From Chloroflexota bacterium (GTDB lineage: Bacteria; Chloroflexota; Dehalococcoidia; UBA6926; JACQUM01), in the NCBI GenBank assembly GCA_016210295.1, contig JACQUM010000038.1:1-24006 (forward strand): DNA of 24,006 bases, given 5' to 3'. Position 1 is the stretch's first letter, and every line of letters begins with the position of its first letter. A model generated the notes under the pieces. That model saw only the letters and a program-made list of their open reading frames with translations. It did not search any database and was not told where the DNA came from. A program made the translations under genes and the position numbers. This document shows positions 14,467 through 22,398 of this stretch, piece by piece.

Positions 14467-15537
14467 ATGGGCGACTTTTTCCGGGCGGCCAGACCTTTCG
14501 TTCATCGGGGCCTTCTGGCTCTCGTAGCGCTGGTCCTCGGTGCCCTGGCATTCGGTGTTGCTTGCGCCACGGCGGCACCCCAAGGGTCGGCAACGCCGAC
14601 CGCTGTGCCCGTGGACCTGGCCTTCCTGCCCATGCCCCAGGTGCCGCCGCCCCTCGCCCGAACAACCCCAGCGAGTGTGAAGATCAACCTAGAGGCCCGC
14701 GAGATAGATGCCCGTCTTGACGAAGGCGTCGGCTTCACCTACTGGACCTTCAATGGAACGGTGCCTGGCGAGTTCCTCCGCGTGCGAGAGGGCGACACCG
14801 TCGAGCTGACGCTCAAGAACGCCGCCAGCAGCAAGTCCACCCACAGCATCGATCTCCACGCGGTCAACGGGCCAGGGGGCGGCGCCGCGGCGACGTCGGT
14901 GGACCCAGGGAAGGAGAGGACCTTCACCTTCAAGGCCCTCAACCCTGGCCTCTACGTCTACCACTGTGCCACGCCCATCATTCCCCACCACATCATGCAA
15001 GGGATGTACGGCCTCATCCTCGTCGAGCCAAAGGAGGGCCTGGCCCCCATGGACCGCGAGTTCTACGTGATGCAGGGGGATATCTATACCAAGGGGAATC
15101 GTGGCGACAAAGGGATGCAGAGCTTCGACTTGCAGGAACTTCTCAGCGAGGACCCCGATTACGTGGTGTTCAATGGCGCCGTGGGCTCAATAGTGGGCGA
15201 CCGTGCCCTCAAAGCAAAGGTGGGTGAGACCGTCCGCATCTTCTTCGGGGTCGGCGGGCCGAACCTGCCCTCCAGCTTCCATGTCATCGGGGAGATATTC
15301 GACACGGTCTATCCCGAGGCAGCCTTGGCCGATCCTCTAGAGGATGTCCAGACGACTCTGGTGCCAACGGGGGGTGCCACCATGGTGGAGTTCAAGCTCG
15401 AGGTCCCCGGCCGCTACATCCTGGTGGACCACAGCCTGGGCCGTCTCTTGAAGGGCGCGGCAGGCTTCCTGGAGGTGGAAGGGCCGGAGGCGCCGGAGAT
15501 CTTCCAGGGTGGAAGCGGCGGCTCGGGCAGCCACTAG
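14467..15537 (+). CDS. nirK: Copper-containing nitrite reductase (NO-forming)
   Basis: NirK reduces nitrite to nitric oxide outside the cytoplasm with type 1 and type 2 copper. The 356-residue protein has a signal or anchor segment (14-33) followed by a PT linker. A near-lipobox (GVAC, Cys33) lacks the usual Leu at -3, so lipidation is uncertain. The first cupredoxin domain has H126, the proton-relay D129 and H131 (HSIDLHAVNGPGGG), H166-C167 (YHCATP), H175 and M180. The second has H272 (FHVIGEIFD), the active-site His counterpart of H255, and H322 (VDHSLGRLLKGAAG), the type 2 ligand counterpart of H306. All copper ligands are present. The ribosome site GGGAGGGA is strong. The gene stands alone behind the GTTCA array; no other denitrification gene is in view. 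Confidence 0.92.
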   Translation: MGDFFRAARPFVHRGLLALVALVLGALAFGVACATAAPQGSATPTAVPVDLAFLPMPQVPPPLARTTPASVKINLEAREIDARLDEGVGFTYWTFNGTVPGEFLRVREGDTVELTLKNAASSKSTHSIDLHAVNGPGGGAAATSVDPGKERTFTFKALNPGLYVYHCATPIIPHHIMQGMYGLILVEPKEGLAPMDREFYVMQGDIYTKGNRGDKGMQSFDLQELLSEDPDYVVFNGAVGSIVGDRALKAKVGETVRIFFGVGGPNLPSSFHVIGEIFDTVYPEAALADPLEDVQTTLVPTGGATMVEFKLEVPGRYILVDHSLGRLLKGAAGFLEVEGPEAPEIFQGGSGGSGSH

Positions 15538-15555
15538 CGCTCGGCTTCGCTGATG

Positions 15556-15594
15556 CGCCGCGAGGGCCCGGAGACGTCCTCGGCCCTCGCGGCG
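15556..15594. terminator. GC-rich inverted repeat between convergent genes
   Basis: CGCCGCGAGGGCC (15556-15568) and GGCCCTCGCGGCG (15582-15594) form a perfect 13-bp stem with a 13-base loop. It lies 19 bases after the nirK stop and 29 bases beyond the end of the minus-strand YIP1 gene, where a shared terminator is expected. There is no T-tract on either side, so it may be a non-canonical terminator or an mRNA 3'-end stabiliser. Confidence 0.55.
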
Positions 15595-15622
15595 GACGGC
15601 CTAGGATAGGGGCCTCAATGCT

Positions 15623-16147
15623 TCAGAGGGGCGCGGCGACGAGAAAGACGAGAGCCATGAGGATCTCGTAGGGAATGAACCCCACCACCGCCACGCCGAC
15701 AGCCCGCCACGTGGAGGAGTAGTCCAGGGCCTGGCGTATAGCGACCACCATGGCCATGAGCTGCCATATGGAGGCAGCGGCGAAGAGCAAGGGACCGATG
15801 GCGGGCACGATCCCTACGACCTTCAGGACGCCCGGCGACTGAGCGAAGCCCAGGGTGCGGGCCAGCTCCCCCCAGTCCGCGTGGGTGTCCGGCGTCTTGA
15901 AGAGCGTGGTACCGACAAAATACGTGATGAGGGCCCACAGCGCCCACCCGACGAGGCCGAACGCGACGCCAAAAGCGATCCAAGCAAACCCGGTGGCAGC
16001 CCCTCTGGTTCCCACGCTTCCTACCCCAGCCGCGATGGCGGAGAGGATCACTACCATCAGGGCCTGAAGGGTGGCCGACTTGTCTGCCTCCACCTCCTCG
16101 TAGGTCTCCACCCGGAGCAACGCTGCGTTGACCATTCGCTGGATCAT
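15623..16147 (-). CDS. YIP1-family membrane protein
   Basis: This 174-residue integral membrane protein has five hydrophobic segments, near residues 28-45, 53-85, 108-125, 120-140 and 150-172. The start MIQRMVNAALLRVETYEEVEADKSATLQALMVV matches the N-terminal layout of bacterial YIP1-domain proteins: a short amphipathic helix and an acidic 'YEEVEAD' before the first membrane helix. So do WGELARTLGFAQSPGVL and a final GFIPYEILMALVFLV. The molecular function of these bacterial proteins is not established. It starts 17 bases after the dehydratase gene and is probably co-transcribed with it. Confidence 0.78.
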   Translation of the reverse strand: MIQRMVNAALLRVETYEEVEADKSATLQALMVVILSAIAAGVGSVGTRGAATGFAWIAFGVAFGLVGWALWALITYFVGTTLFKTPDTHADWGELARTLGFAQSPGVLKVVGIVPAIGPLLFAAASIWQLMAMVVAIRQALDYSSTWRAVGVAVVGFIPYEILMALVFLVAAPL

Positions 16148-16164
16148 TCTTCTCTTTCCTTTGT

Positions 16165-16560
16165 CTAGCGCGCCGGCCCTCGGCGCTCGCCTTCACGGAC
16201 CGCCGGCTCCTCTGTCTTCAGTCTCCCATAGAGATAGTCCGTCTTGGCAGCCATGATGAAATCGTTGCGGTGAAGGTCGTGGATCTTATGGGTCCACCAG
16301 GTGACGGTCACCCTGCCCCACTCGGTGACCAGCCGGGGGTGGTGACCCTCCTCATCCGCCGCCTTCCCCACGGCCTCGGTGAAGGCCAGTGCCTGTTGGA
16401 AGTCTGGAAAGCGGAAGGCCCGCTCCAGCTTCCTGACTCCGCTCTCCTCCAGCAACCTCCACTCGACCACTTGGGGGTGAAGCTGGACGATCTCCTCCTC
16501 CGTGACGTGGGGAGAATCGGCGCGGCAGGCCACACACTTCTCCTGCGTCAGTACTGCCAT
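16165..16560 (-). CDS. 4a-hydroxytetrahydrobiopterin dehydratase (pterin-4a-carbinolamine dehydratase)
   Basis: This enzyme (PCD/DCoH family) dehydrates 4a-hydroxytetrahydropterin. The 131-residue product from ATG 16560 shows the family pattern: KCVACR near the start, then LERAFRFPDFQQALAFTEAVG, the active-site EEGHHPRL, and TVTWWTHKIHDLHRNDFIMAAKTD with the third conserved His. I chose ATG 16560 because a near-perfect AAGGAGG lies 6 bases upstream; the frame extends to 16617 but without a ribosome site. A C-terminal tail of about 20 basic and acidic residues exceeds the usual 95-115 residue length. No aromatic amino acid hydroxylase is in the window. Family members without that partner have been linked to molybdopterin metabolism, so the role here is open. 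Confidence 0.9.
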   Translation of the reverse strand: MAVLTQEKCVACRADSPHVTEEEIVQLHPQVVEWRLLEESGVRKLERAFRFPDFQQALAFTEAVGKAADEEGHHPRLVTEWGRVTVTWWTHKIHDLHRNDFIMAAKTDYLYGRLKTEEPAVREGERRGPAR

Positions 16561-16664
16561 GAGTTCCTCCTTCGTCCGGCCGCTGACTAGGTGTCCGATG
16601 ATGGGGTCTCCTCTCATCTTTCCCCTCGCCTCAGCGGGAAAAACGGTGGAGCAGAACCTTCGTC

Positions 16665-16670
16665 AGTATA
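16665..16670 (-). promoter_or_regulatory. Possible -10 box for the PCD-YIP1 operon
   Basis: On the minus strand TATACT (16665-16670) lies about 100 bases before the dehydratase start. The -35 region at 17 bp is poor. The remainder of the 233-base divergent gap (16561-16793) shows no gene. Confidence 0.3.
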
Positions 16671-16762
16671 TCTCAGGCCATTACCCTCGTTCGGTCTTCG
16701 TCTCAACGTGATTGTCACGAGCGATCATGACCCTAGCCCTGGTGACACCGCGGCTGTCCCTT

Positions 16763-16768
16763 TACAAT
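16763..16768 (+). promoter_or_regulatory. Possible -10 box for the PHP-symporter-glycerate kinase operon
   Basis: TACAAT at 16763-16768 has GTGACA (16742-16747) upstream, but with a short 15-bp spacer. Transcription would start near 16775, about 20 bases before the PHP gene. Confidence 0.4.
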
Positions 16769-16793
16769 GGAACGAACGTCGTGCTTCCCCTCA

Positions 16794-17477
16794 ATGATGG
16801 TGATCAAAGGCGACTTTCACATTCATACCTGCTACTCTCCCGACTCCTTCTTGCGTCTGGAGACTCTCGTCGAGGCCTGCCGTCGGGCGGGTCTTGGCGT
16901 CGTCGCCATCACCGACCACAACACCATTCACGGGGCCCTCGCTCTCCGCGACATGGCCCCGCCTTTTCAGGTCGTCGTCGGTGAGGAGGTCAGCACCAGG
17001 GACGGCGAGCTCATGGGCCTCTTCCTCGGAGAGGCCGTGCCCCGGGGCCTCTCCGCCGTGGAGACGGCCCAGCGCATCCGCGATCAGGGTGGGCTGGTCC
17101 AGGTCCCTCACCCCTTCGACCGCTTTCGCAACAAGCACATCAGATACGAAGCCCTCCTGGAGGTCCTTCCCCTGGTCCACATCGTCGAGGCCTTCAACGC
17201 CCGTACCACCCTCAAGAGCGATGTCATGCGGGGCGTCCGGTTCATCAAGGAGCACGAGAAGGTGTATGGGGTCCTTCCCACCGGGGTCACCGACTCCCAC
17301 ACCCGCTACGAGATAGGAAACGCCTGGGTTGAGATGCCCGAGTTCAAAGGCCGCGACGACTTTCTGGACGCCCTTCGGCACGGCAAGATCGTGGGCCGCC
17401 AGACGACGCCTCTCATCCACATCGTCACCCGCTTCACCAAGCTGACCAAGCGCTGGCTTCAGCCCACGCCCGGCTAG
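16794..17477 (+). CDS. PHP-domain phosphoesterase
   Basis: This 227-residue protein is of the polymerase-and-histidinol-phosphatase (PHP) superfamily, metal-dependent phosphoesterases that act on small phosphorylated molecules or nucleic-acid ends. Metal-site motifs are visible in order: FHIHTCYSPDS (His9, His11), ITDHNTIHG, VVGEEVST, QVPHPFDRFR and TGVTDSHTRYE. The compact length fits the stand-alone PHP group, with no polymerase or insertion domain. Two adjacent ATG codons (16794 and 16797) could start it. The frame continues to 16767, but that lies inside the likely promoter. There is no ribosome site. The gene is followed after 33 bases by the symporter; the substrate is not known. Confidence 0.87.
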   Translation: MMVIKGDFHIHTCYSPDSFLRLETLVEACRRAGLGVVAITDHNTIHGALALRDMAPPFQVVVGEEVSTRDGELMGLFLGEAVPRGLSAVETAQRIRDQGGLVQVPHPFDRFRNKHIRYEALLEVLPLVHIVEAFNARTTLKSDVMRGVRFIKEHEKVYGVLPTGVTDSHTRYEIGNAWVEMPEFKGRDDFLDALRHGKIVGRQTTPLIHIVTRFTKLTKRWLQPTPG

Positions 17478-17510
17478 AAGCGGCGACACATCGGAATACA
17501 GGGAGGGCAT

Positions 17511-18815
17511 GTGCCTCGCGAGCGATGGGCTTCCTCAACCGGGTTCATCCTCGCCACCATCGGCTCCGCCGTCGGCATCGGCAATATATGGCGTTTCCCG
17601 TACCTGGTCGGACAGAACGGTGGAGGCACCTTCCTCCTGGCATACCTGCTGGTGGTCGCTGTTCTCGCCGTCCCCCTCCTCATCCTGGAGTTCGCTATCG
17701 GCCGCCGTTACGGCACCAGCGTCGTTGCCGTCTTCGCTCGCATCGGTCGGCGTTACCGGTGGGTTGGCGTAGCCATTATCTTGCTGGTCGGGGGAATCCT
17801 CAGCTACTATCTCGTCATTGTCGGCTGGGGGATAGGTTTCTTCGTCCGTAGCCTCCTGGGGGCTCCTCTGGACTTCCCCGGCTTCGTTCGGGGCTGGGAG
17901 CCCGTCGTCTCCTTCGGGGTGGCGTTGGCTCTGGTTGCGGGCACCGTCGCCCTGGGCATCAATCGCGGAATCGAACTCGCCAACCTTCTGCTCATGCCTC
18001 TCCTGGTCCTCCTCGTGCTCGTCTTAGCGGTGTACGGTCTGACTCTCAGCGGGCGAGACGCGGGGCTGGAGTTCTACCTCAAGCCGGACTTCGCCCTCCT
18101 GACGAGCCCTGCCACCTGGCGGGACGCTCTGGGCCAGGCGTTCTTCTCCGTGGGCGTCGGCATGGGTGTTATGCTCACCTACGGAAGCTATCTCGCCCGC
18201 GACACCGATCTCCACACCTCCGCCCTCTGGGTGGTCTTTGCGGATACGGGTATCGCGCTCCTTGTGGGGCTCATGATCTTCCCCATGGTCTTCACCTTCG
18301 GTCTCGCGCCCGCCTCCGGGCCGGAGCTCGCCTTCCAGACCCTTCCCACCGCGTTTGGTCTCCTTCCTTTTCCCCAAATGTGGGGTGCTCTCTTCTTCCT
18401 TCTCTTCGTTCTCGCGGGTTTCGCCTCCGCCATCTCCATGCTAGAGACCGTTGCCGCGCCCTTGATGGACGGCCTCCGGTGGAAGCGGTGGCTCGCCGTG
18501 CTGGTCGTCGCCGTCGTGGTCTTCGTCGTCGGACTCCCCTCTGCCCTCAGCTACAGCCCTCTGGACCTCAGGCTGGGAGGGGACCGGCTCCTCGACGTTA
18601 TGGACGACGTTTTGGGCAACCTCGGTATCACCGTCTCAGCCCTGGTGGGCGTGCTGATCATGGCCTGGGCCGCCAGCAGGAGAGAGACCGTGCAAGAGAT
18701 CGACACCGCGGCCCGCTGGCGCGTGGGGCGGCTGGTCCTCTCTCTGAGCCGCTCCTTCGTCCCCGCGGCGCTCGTGATCAGCCTCGTCGCCACTTTTCTC
18801 GCCCAGCTCTCGTGA
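17511..18815 (+). CDS. Neurotransmitter:sodium symporter (SNF) family transporter
   Basis: This 434-residue membrane protein is related to LeuT-type sodium-coupled amino acid transporters. The first helix has the family signature GSAVGIGNIWRFPYL followed by GQNGGGTFLLAYLL, which contains sodium- and substrate-binding backbone positions. About eleven to twelve hydrophobic segments follow; QAFFSVGVGMGVMLTYGSYL corresponds to the unwound helix 6 region, and FASAISMLETVAAP to helix 8. It starts at GTG 17511, preceded by GGGAGGG only three bases away. ATG 17509 is in another, short frame. It lies between the PHP gene and glycerate kinase on the same strand. The substrate is probably an amino acid or related solute. 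Confidence 0.92.
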   Translation: MPRERWASSTGFILATIGSAVGIGNIWRFPYLVGQNGGGTFLLAYLLVVAVLAVPLLILEFAIGRRYGTSVVAVFARIGRRYRWVGVAIILLVGGILSYYLVIVGWGIGFFVRSLLGAPLDFPGFVRGWEPVVSFGVALALVAGTVALGINRGIELANLLLMPLLVLLVLVLAVYGLTLSGRDAGLEFYLKPDFALLTSPATWRDALGQAFFSVGVGMGVMLTYGSYLARDTDLHTSALWVVFADTGIALLVGLMIFPMVFTFGLAPASGPELAFQTLPTAFGLLPFPQMWGALFFLLFVLAGFASAISMLETVAAPLMDGLRWKRWLAVLVVAVVVFVVGLPSALSYSPLDLRLGGDRLLDVMDDVLGNLGITVSALVGVLIMAWAASRRETVQEIDTAARWRVGRLVLSLSRSFVPAALVISLVATFLAQLS

Positions 18816-18852
18816 GGTCAGCATCCGCGTCTTGCGTGAGTCGAGGAGAAGC

Positions 18853-19983
18853 ATGCGGGTTGTGATCGCCCCTCAAGCCTTCAAGGGAAGCCTCTCCGCC
18901 CGAGAGGCCTGCCGCGCCATGAAAGAGGGCTTGCATCGCGCCCTGCCCGAAGCAGAAGGCGTACTGGTTCCCATGGCCGACGGGGGCGACGGGACTCTGG
19001 AAGCATTGGTGGAGATCTCGGGAGGCCGCTACATCACGACCCTGGTCACGGGGCCTCAGGGAGACGCCGTGGAGGCGACGTGGGGCCTCATCGAGAGCGA
19101 CGCCACGGCGGTCATCGAGATGGCGCGGGCCTCGGGGCTGGTGCTCCTCGCCGGGAGGCCTCTCGATCCGCGCACCGCCACCTCTCGGGGAACAGGGGAG
19201 CTCATCCTGGCCGCCCTCGACCGTGGAGCGCGCCACATCATCCTGGGCGTGGGCGGCTCCGCCACCAACGACGGCGGAGCCGGGCTGGCCCGGGCCCTCG
19301 GCGCGCGCTTCCTGGACCGCGAGGGGTGCGAGCTTCCACCGGGCGGCGCGGCCCTTGCCCGCCTGGAACGGATCGACGTGAGTGGGCTGGACGCTCGCCT
19401 CGCCGAATGCTCCATCCTGGTCGCCTGCGACGTCACCAACCCGCTCACGGGGCCGAGGGGCGCGTCCGCGGTCTACGGTCCCCAGAAAGGTGCCACGCCA
19501 GCAATGGTCCGGGAGCTGGACGCCGCCCTGGCCCGCTACGCCCAGGTGATCAAGGAGCAGCTCGGCAAGGACCTGGCCGACATTCCCGGCGCCGGAGCGG
19601 CGGGCGGCCTCCCCGTGGCCCTGCTCGTCTTCTGCCGGGCGGAGCTGAGGCCGGGGGTGGACGTCGTCGCCGAGGCGGTGGGGCTGGAGGAGAAGCTGAA
19701 GGGGGCCGACCTCGTCATCACTGGGGAGGGACGGCTGGACGGCTCGGCCCTCTACAACAAGGCGCCCATCGGGGTCGCCAGGCGGGCCAAGCGGCTCGGC
19801 ATCCCGGCGATCGCCGTGGTCGGCTCCCTGGGGGACGGCTACGAGGCTGCGCTCGCGGAGGGCATCGTCGCCGTGGAAACCCTGGTCTCCGGCGACGTCT
19901 CCCTAGAGGAGGCCCAGCGTGACGCTTTCAGGCTCCTATCTGAGGCGACGGAGCGGGCAGTAAGAAAGCGGAGCCTCCCCTGA
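18853..19983 (+). CDS. Glycerate kinase (GlxK/GarK family)
   Basis: This cytoplasmic kinase phosphorylates D-glycerate, usually to 2-phosphoglycerate in this family, feeding glycolysis from glyoxylate, sugar-acid or serine breakdown. The 376-residue length is standard. Motifs include VVIAPQAFKGSLSAREA at the start, PMADGGDGTLEAL, GVGGSATNDGGAGLARALGA, CDVTNPLTGPRGAS, GAGAAGGLP, LVITGEGRLDGSALYNKAP and VVGSLG. I chose ATG 18853, with GAGGAGA four bases upstream, over TTG 18832. It follows the symporter after 37 bases. A serine or related uptake system feeding glycerate would make sense but is only inference. It converges with nuoG, with 18 bases between, and I see no terminator there. Confidence 0.93.
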   Translation: MRVVIAPQAFKGSLSAREACRAMKEGLHRALPEAEGVLVPMADGGDGTLEALVEISGGRYITTLVTGPQGDAVEATWGLIESDATAVIEMARASGLVLLAGRPLDPRTATSRGTGELILAALDRGARHIILGVGGSATNDGGAGLARALGARFLDREGCELPPGGAALARLERIDVSGLDARLAECSILVACDVTNPLTGPRGASAVYGPQKGATPAMVRELDAALARYAQVIKEQLGKDLADIPGAGAAGGLPVALLVFCRAELRPGVDVVAEAVGLEEKLKGADLVITGEGRLDGSALYNKAPIGVARRAKRLGIPAIAVVGSLGDGYEAALAEGIVAVETLVSGDVSLEEAQRDAFRLLSEATERAVRKRSLP

Positions 19984-20001
19984 GCTTGCAGGTCTGACGG
20001 G

Positions 20002-22398
20002 CTAACCAAGCACCGGCACCAGCCCCGCCTTCCCGCCAGGGGTGGCGAAGCCGCTGAGATAGAGGCTCGGCGTCCCCTCCGGGGCGCCGTCCACCGGCCA
20101 CTGAAGGCCGGTGATCCCCGTGTCCAGCCGCTCGTAGGAGAGCCCTGCGTAGAGGGGCACCCGGCGGCTGATCTCCTCGAAGACGCGGGCGGCGTCGGCG
20201 TAGTCGAAGCCCTTGTCGCCCAGGGCCCGGGCCAGGGCGCAGACGCCCTGCCAGACGGGACGGGCCTCGCCCGGCGGGGGCAGGAACGGGCGGATGCGCT
20301 GGACGCGCCGCTCCGCATTGGTGTAGGTGCCCTCCCGCTCCATGACCGCCGCCGCGGGGAGCAGGACGTGGGCTCGCTGCGCCAACTCCTCGGGAACGAC
20401 CATTCCCTGGACCAGCAGGAACTCCACGTTGTCCAGGGCCTCCAGGAGAGAGGCGTTGTCTCCCTCCGGTAAGTCGCCGACCCAGTAGAGGGCCGTTACG
20501 TGGCCGTACCTGATCTCCTGGACAATGCCTCCCAGGTCCAGGCCCGGTCCATCGGGCAACGGGGCCTCCCACGCCGTGCTGAAGTGCTCCCTGATCTCGG
20601 CGTCCCCGACGGGCCGGTAGCCGGGCAACATGTTGGGCAGGCAGCCCATGTCGTGGACGCCCTGGGTGTTGCCCTGGGGCCGGAAGACGCTGATGCCCGA
20701 GGCAGAGGCGCCGACGTTTCCTGTCACCAGGGCGATGTCGGCAAGAACGCTGGCTATGCCCTGCCCGTCCGACTCGGCAGCGGAGTAGACCAGGGAGAGG
20801 GGCTTGACCCGCGCTGCGACGCGAGCCGCCTCCCGGATGTCCCGCTCCTCCACGCCGCTTCTTTGAGCAACCTGCGCCACGTCCACCCGGGCCAGGGACT
20901 GCGTCAGGGCCTCCAGGCCCTCGGTGCGCTGGCCCAGGAAAGCCTGGTTCGCCAGCCCTTCGTCCAGGATGACCTTGAGGACGGCGGCCAGGACCTCTCG
21001 CTCCGTGCCGGGGGCGTGACGGAGAACAAGACTGGCGGAGCGCTGGAGCTCGGGGTATTGGGTGTTCGAGGGGACGAGGAGGACGAGCTGCGCATCCAGG
21101 TAGTTGACCGCCTTGTGCGCCTGGAAGGCGGCCACGGGGTGGCTCTTCTCAATGTCGGCGCCGACCACCAGGAGGGCCCTGGCCTTGGCGATGTCCCGAA
21201 TTGGGAGCGTGGAGGCGCCGGAGCCGAGGGCCTGGGTGAGCTCGACGATGGAGGATGCTCCCCGACGGGCGGTGGTGTCGATGTTGGGAGAACCCATGAC
21301 CGCCCGGGCGAACCGCTGAAGAAGGTAGGCGTCCTCGTTGGCGACCTGGCCGGAGACCACCAGGGCGAAGGAGTCGCCCTTGCGCTGGTGGAGAGCAGCG
21401 GCGGATGTCTCCACCGCCTCCTCCCACGAGACGGACTCGAGCTTGCCGCCGCGCCGGACGCGCGGCTGGAGCAGGCGGTCCTCGCGCCGGGCTTGGTCGG
21501 CGAGTTGGAACTTCCCCTTGATGCAGGCCAGGCCACCGTTGGCGCCACCGTCCAGATCGGGGATGACGCGGAGGAGCTTGTCCCCCTTCATCTCGGCGAT
21601 GACCTGGCAGCCGACCTCGCAGTGAGGACAGACGGTGGTGACGGTGTGGTCGGGCAGGCCGGCCCACTTGTTCTCCTTTTCGGTCAAGGCGCCGACGGGG
21701 CAGGCGTCCACGCAGGCGCCGCAGAAGATGCAGCCGGAGAGGGGATCGGAGAGGGGCACGTCGTTGGGCGTGCCGGGGAGGATGCGGTCGCCCCGGGAAA
21801 CCATGCTGACGGCGGAGGCGCCGACCACCTCGTCGCAGATGCGTACGCAGCGGGCGCAGGCGATGCACAGGTTGTAGTCGCGGTCGATGTAGGGGTCCTC
21901 GGTGCGGACGGGGAGGGTGCGGTAGGTGTACTCAAGGGGCATCTCAGTGACGCCCGTGATCTCCACGGTGGCCTGGAGCTCGCAGCGCTGGTTCTGGGGG
22001 CAGACGACGCACCGGTCGGTGACGGAGACATTCCGCAGGCAGATGTCGTTGGGGCCGCAGTGGACGATGCGGTCGCAGGTAAGGCAGCCGTGGGGGTGCT
22101 CGCTGACCAGCAGAGTCAGGACGCTCTGGCGGAGCTGGAGCACCTCGGGAGTATTGGTGCGGTAGGCGGCGTCGGGGGCGGCGGGGGTGACGCAGGCGGC
22201 GGCGAATCCTGGCCTCCCCTCCTGCTGGACGACGCACATGCGACAGGCGCCATAGGCCTTGAGGCGAGGGTCATAGCAGAGGGTGGGGATATGGATGCCA
22301 GCGGCGTTGGCCGCCTCCAGGATGGTGGCGCCCCGCGGCGCCGTCACGGTCCGGCCGTCGAGCTTCAGGGTGACGGTGTTGGCAGGCGCCTGTGTCAC
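20002..22398 (-). CDS. nuoG: NuoG/FDH-like iron-sulfur and molybdopterin-fold subunit
   Basis: This 798-residue subunit, together with the adjacent nuoF-like gene, suggests an NADH-oxidising module. The N-terminal [2Fe-2S] domain has C41, C52, C55 and C69. A cysteine-rich stretch follows (H101, C105, C108, C114, C120, C130, C133, C139). Two [4Fe-4S] ferredoxin sites are C178/C181/C184/C188 and C223/C226/C229/C233. The MopB Fe4S ligands are C257, C260, C264 and C292, ahead of a molybdopterin-oxidoreductase fold. In formate dehydrogenases the Mo ligand (Cys/Sec) and next His lie in a R-V-U-H-G-P-S motif; here the same place reads R-R-G-A-S-S (Gly380, Ala381), so formate chemistry is unlikely. 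The start is GTG 22398, with AGAGGAG 7 bases upstream. The GTGA overlaps the stop of the preceding ORF. Confidence 0.85.
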   Translation of the reverse strand: MTQAPANTVTLKLDGRTVTAPRGATILEAANAAGIHIPTLCYDPRLKAYGACRMCVVQQEGRPGFAAACVTPAAPDAAYRTNTPEVLQLRQSVLTLLVSEHPHGCLTCDRIVHCGPNDICLRNVSVTDRCVVCPQNQRCELQATVEITGVTEMPLEYTYRTLPVRTEDPYIDRDYNLCIACARCVRICDEVVGASAVSMVSRGDRILPGTPNDVPLSDPLSGCIFCGACVDACPVGALTEKENKWAGLPDHTVTTVCPHCEVGCQVIAEMKGDKLLRVIPDLDGGANGGLACIKGKFQLADQARREDRLLQPRVRRGGKLESVSWEEAVETSAAALHQRKGDSFALVVSGQVANEDAYLLQRFARAVMGSPNIDTTARRGASSIVELTQALGSGASTLPIRDIAKARALLVVGADIEKSHPVAAFQAHKAVNYLDAQLVLLVPSNTQYPELQRSASLVLRHAPGTEREVLAAVLKVILDEGLANQAFLGQRTEGLEALTQSLARVDVAQVAQRSGVEERDIREAARVAARVKPLSLVYSAAESDGQGIASVLADIALVTGNVGASASGISVFRPQGNTQGVHDMGCLPNMLPGYRPVGDAEIREHFSTAWEAPLPDGPGLDLGGIVQEIRYGHVTALYWVGDLPEGDNASLLEALDNVEFLLVQGMVVPEELAQRAHVLLPAAAVMEREGTYTNAERRVQRIRPFLPPPGEARPVWQGVCALARALGDKGFDYADAARVFEEISRRVPLYAGLSYERLDTGITGLQWPVDGAPEGTPSLYLSGFATPGGKAGLVPVLG

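Noticed and set aside
20002..22398. Formate dehydrogenase alpha subunit
   Set aside because: The fold is similar, but the Mo-ligand Cys/Sec and the following His are Gly and Ala, and the gene sits next to a nuoF-like gene.
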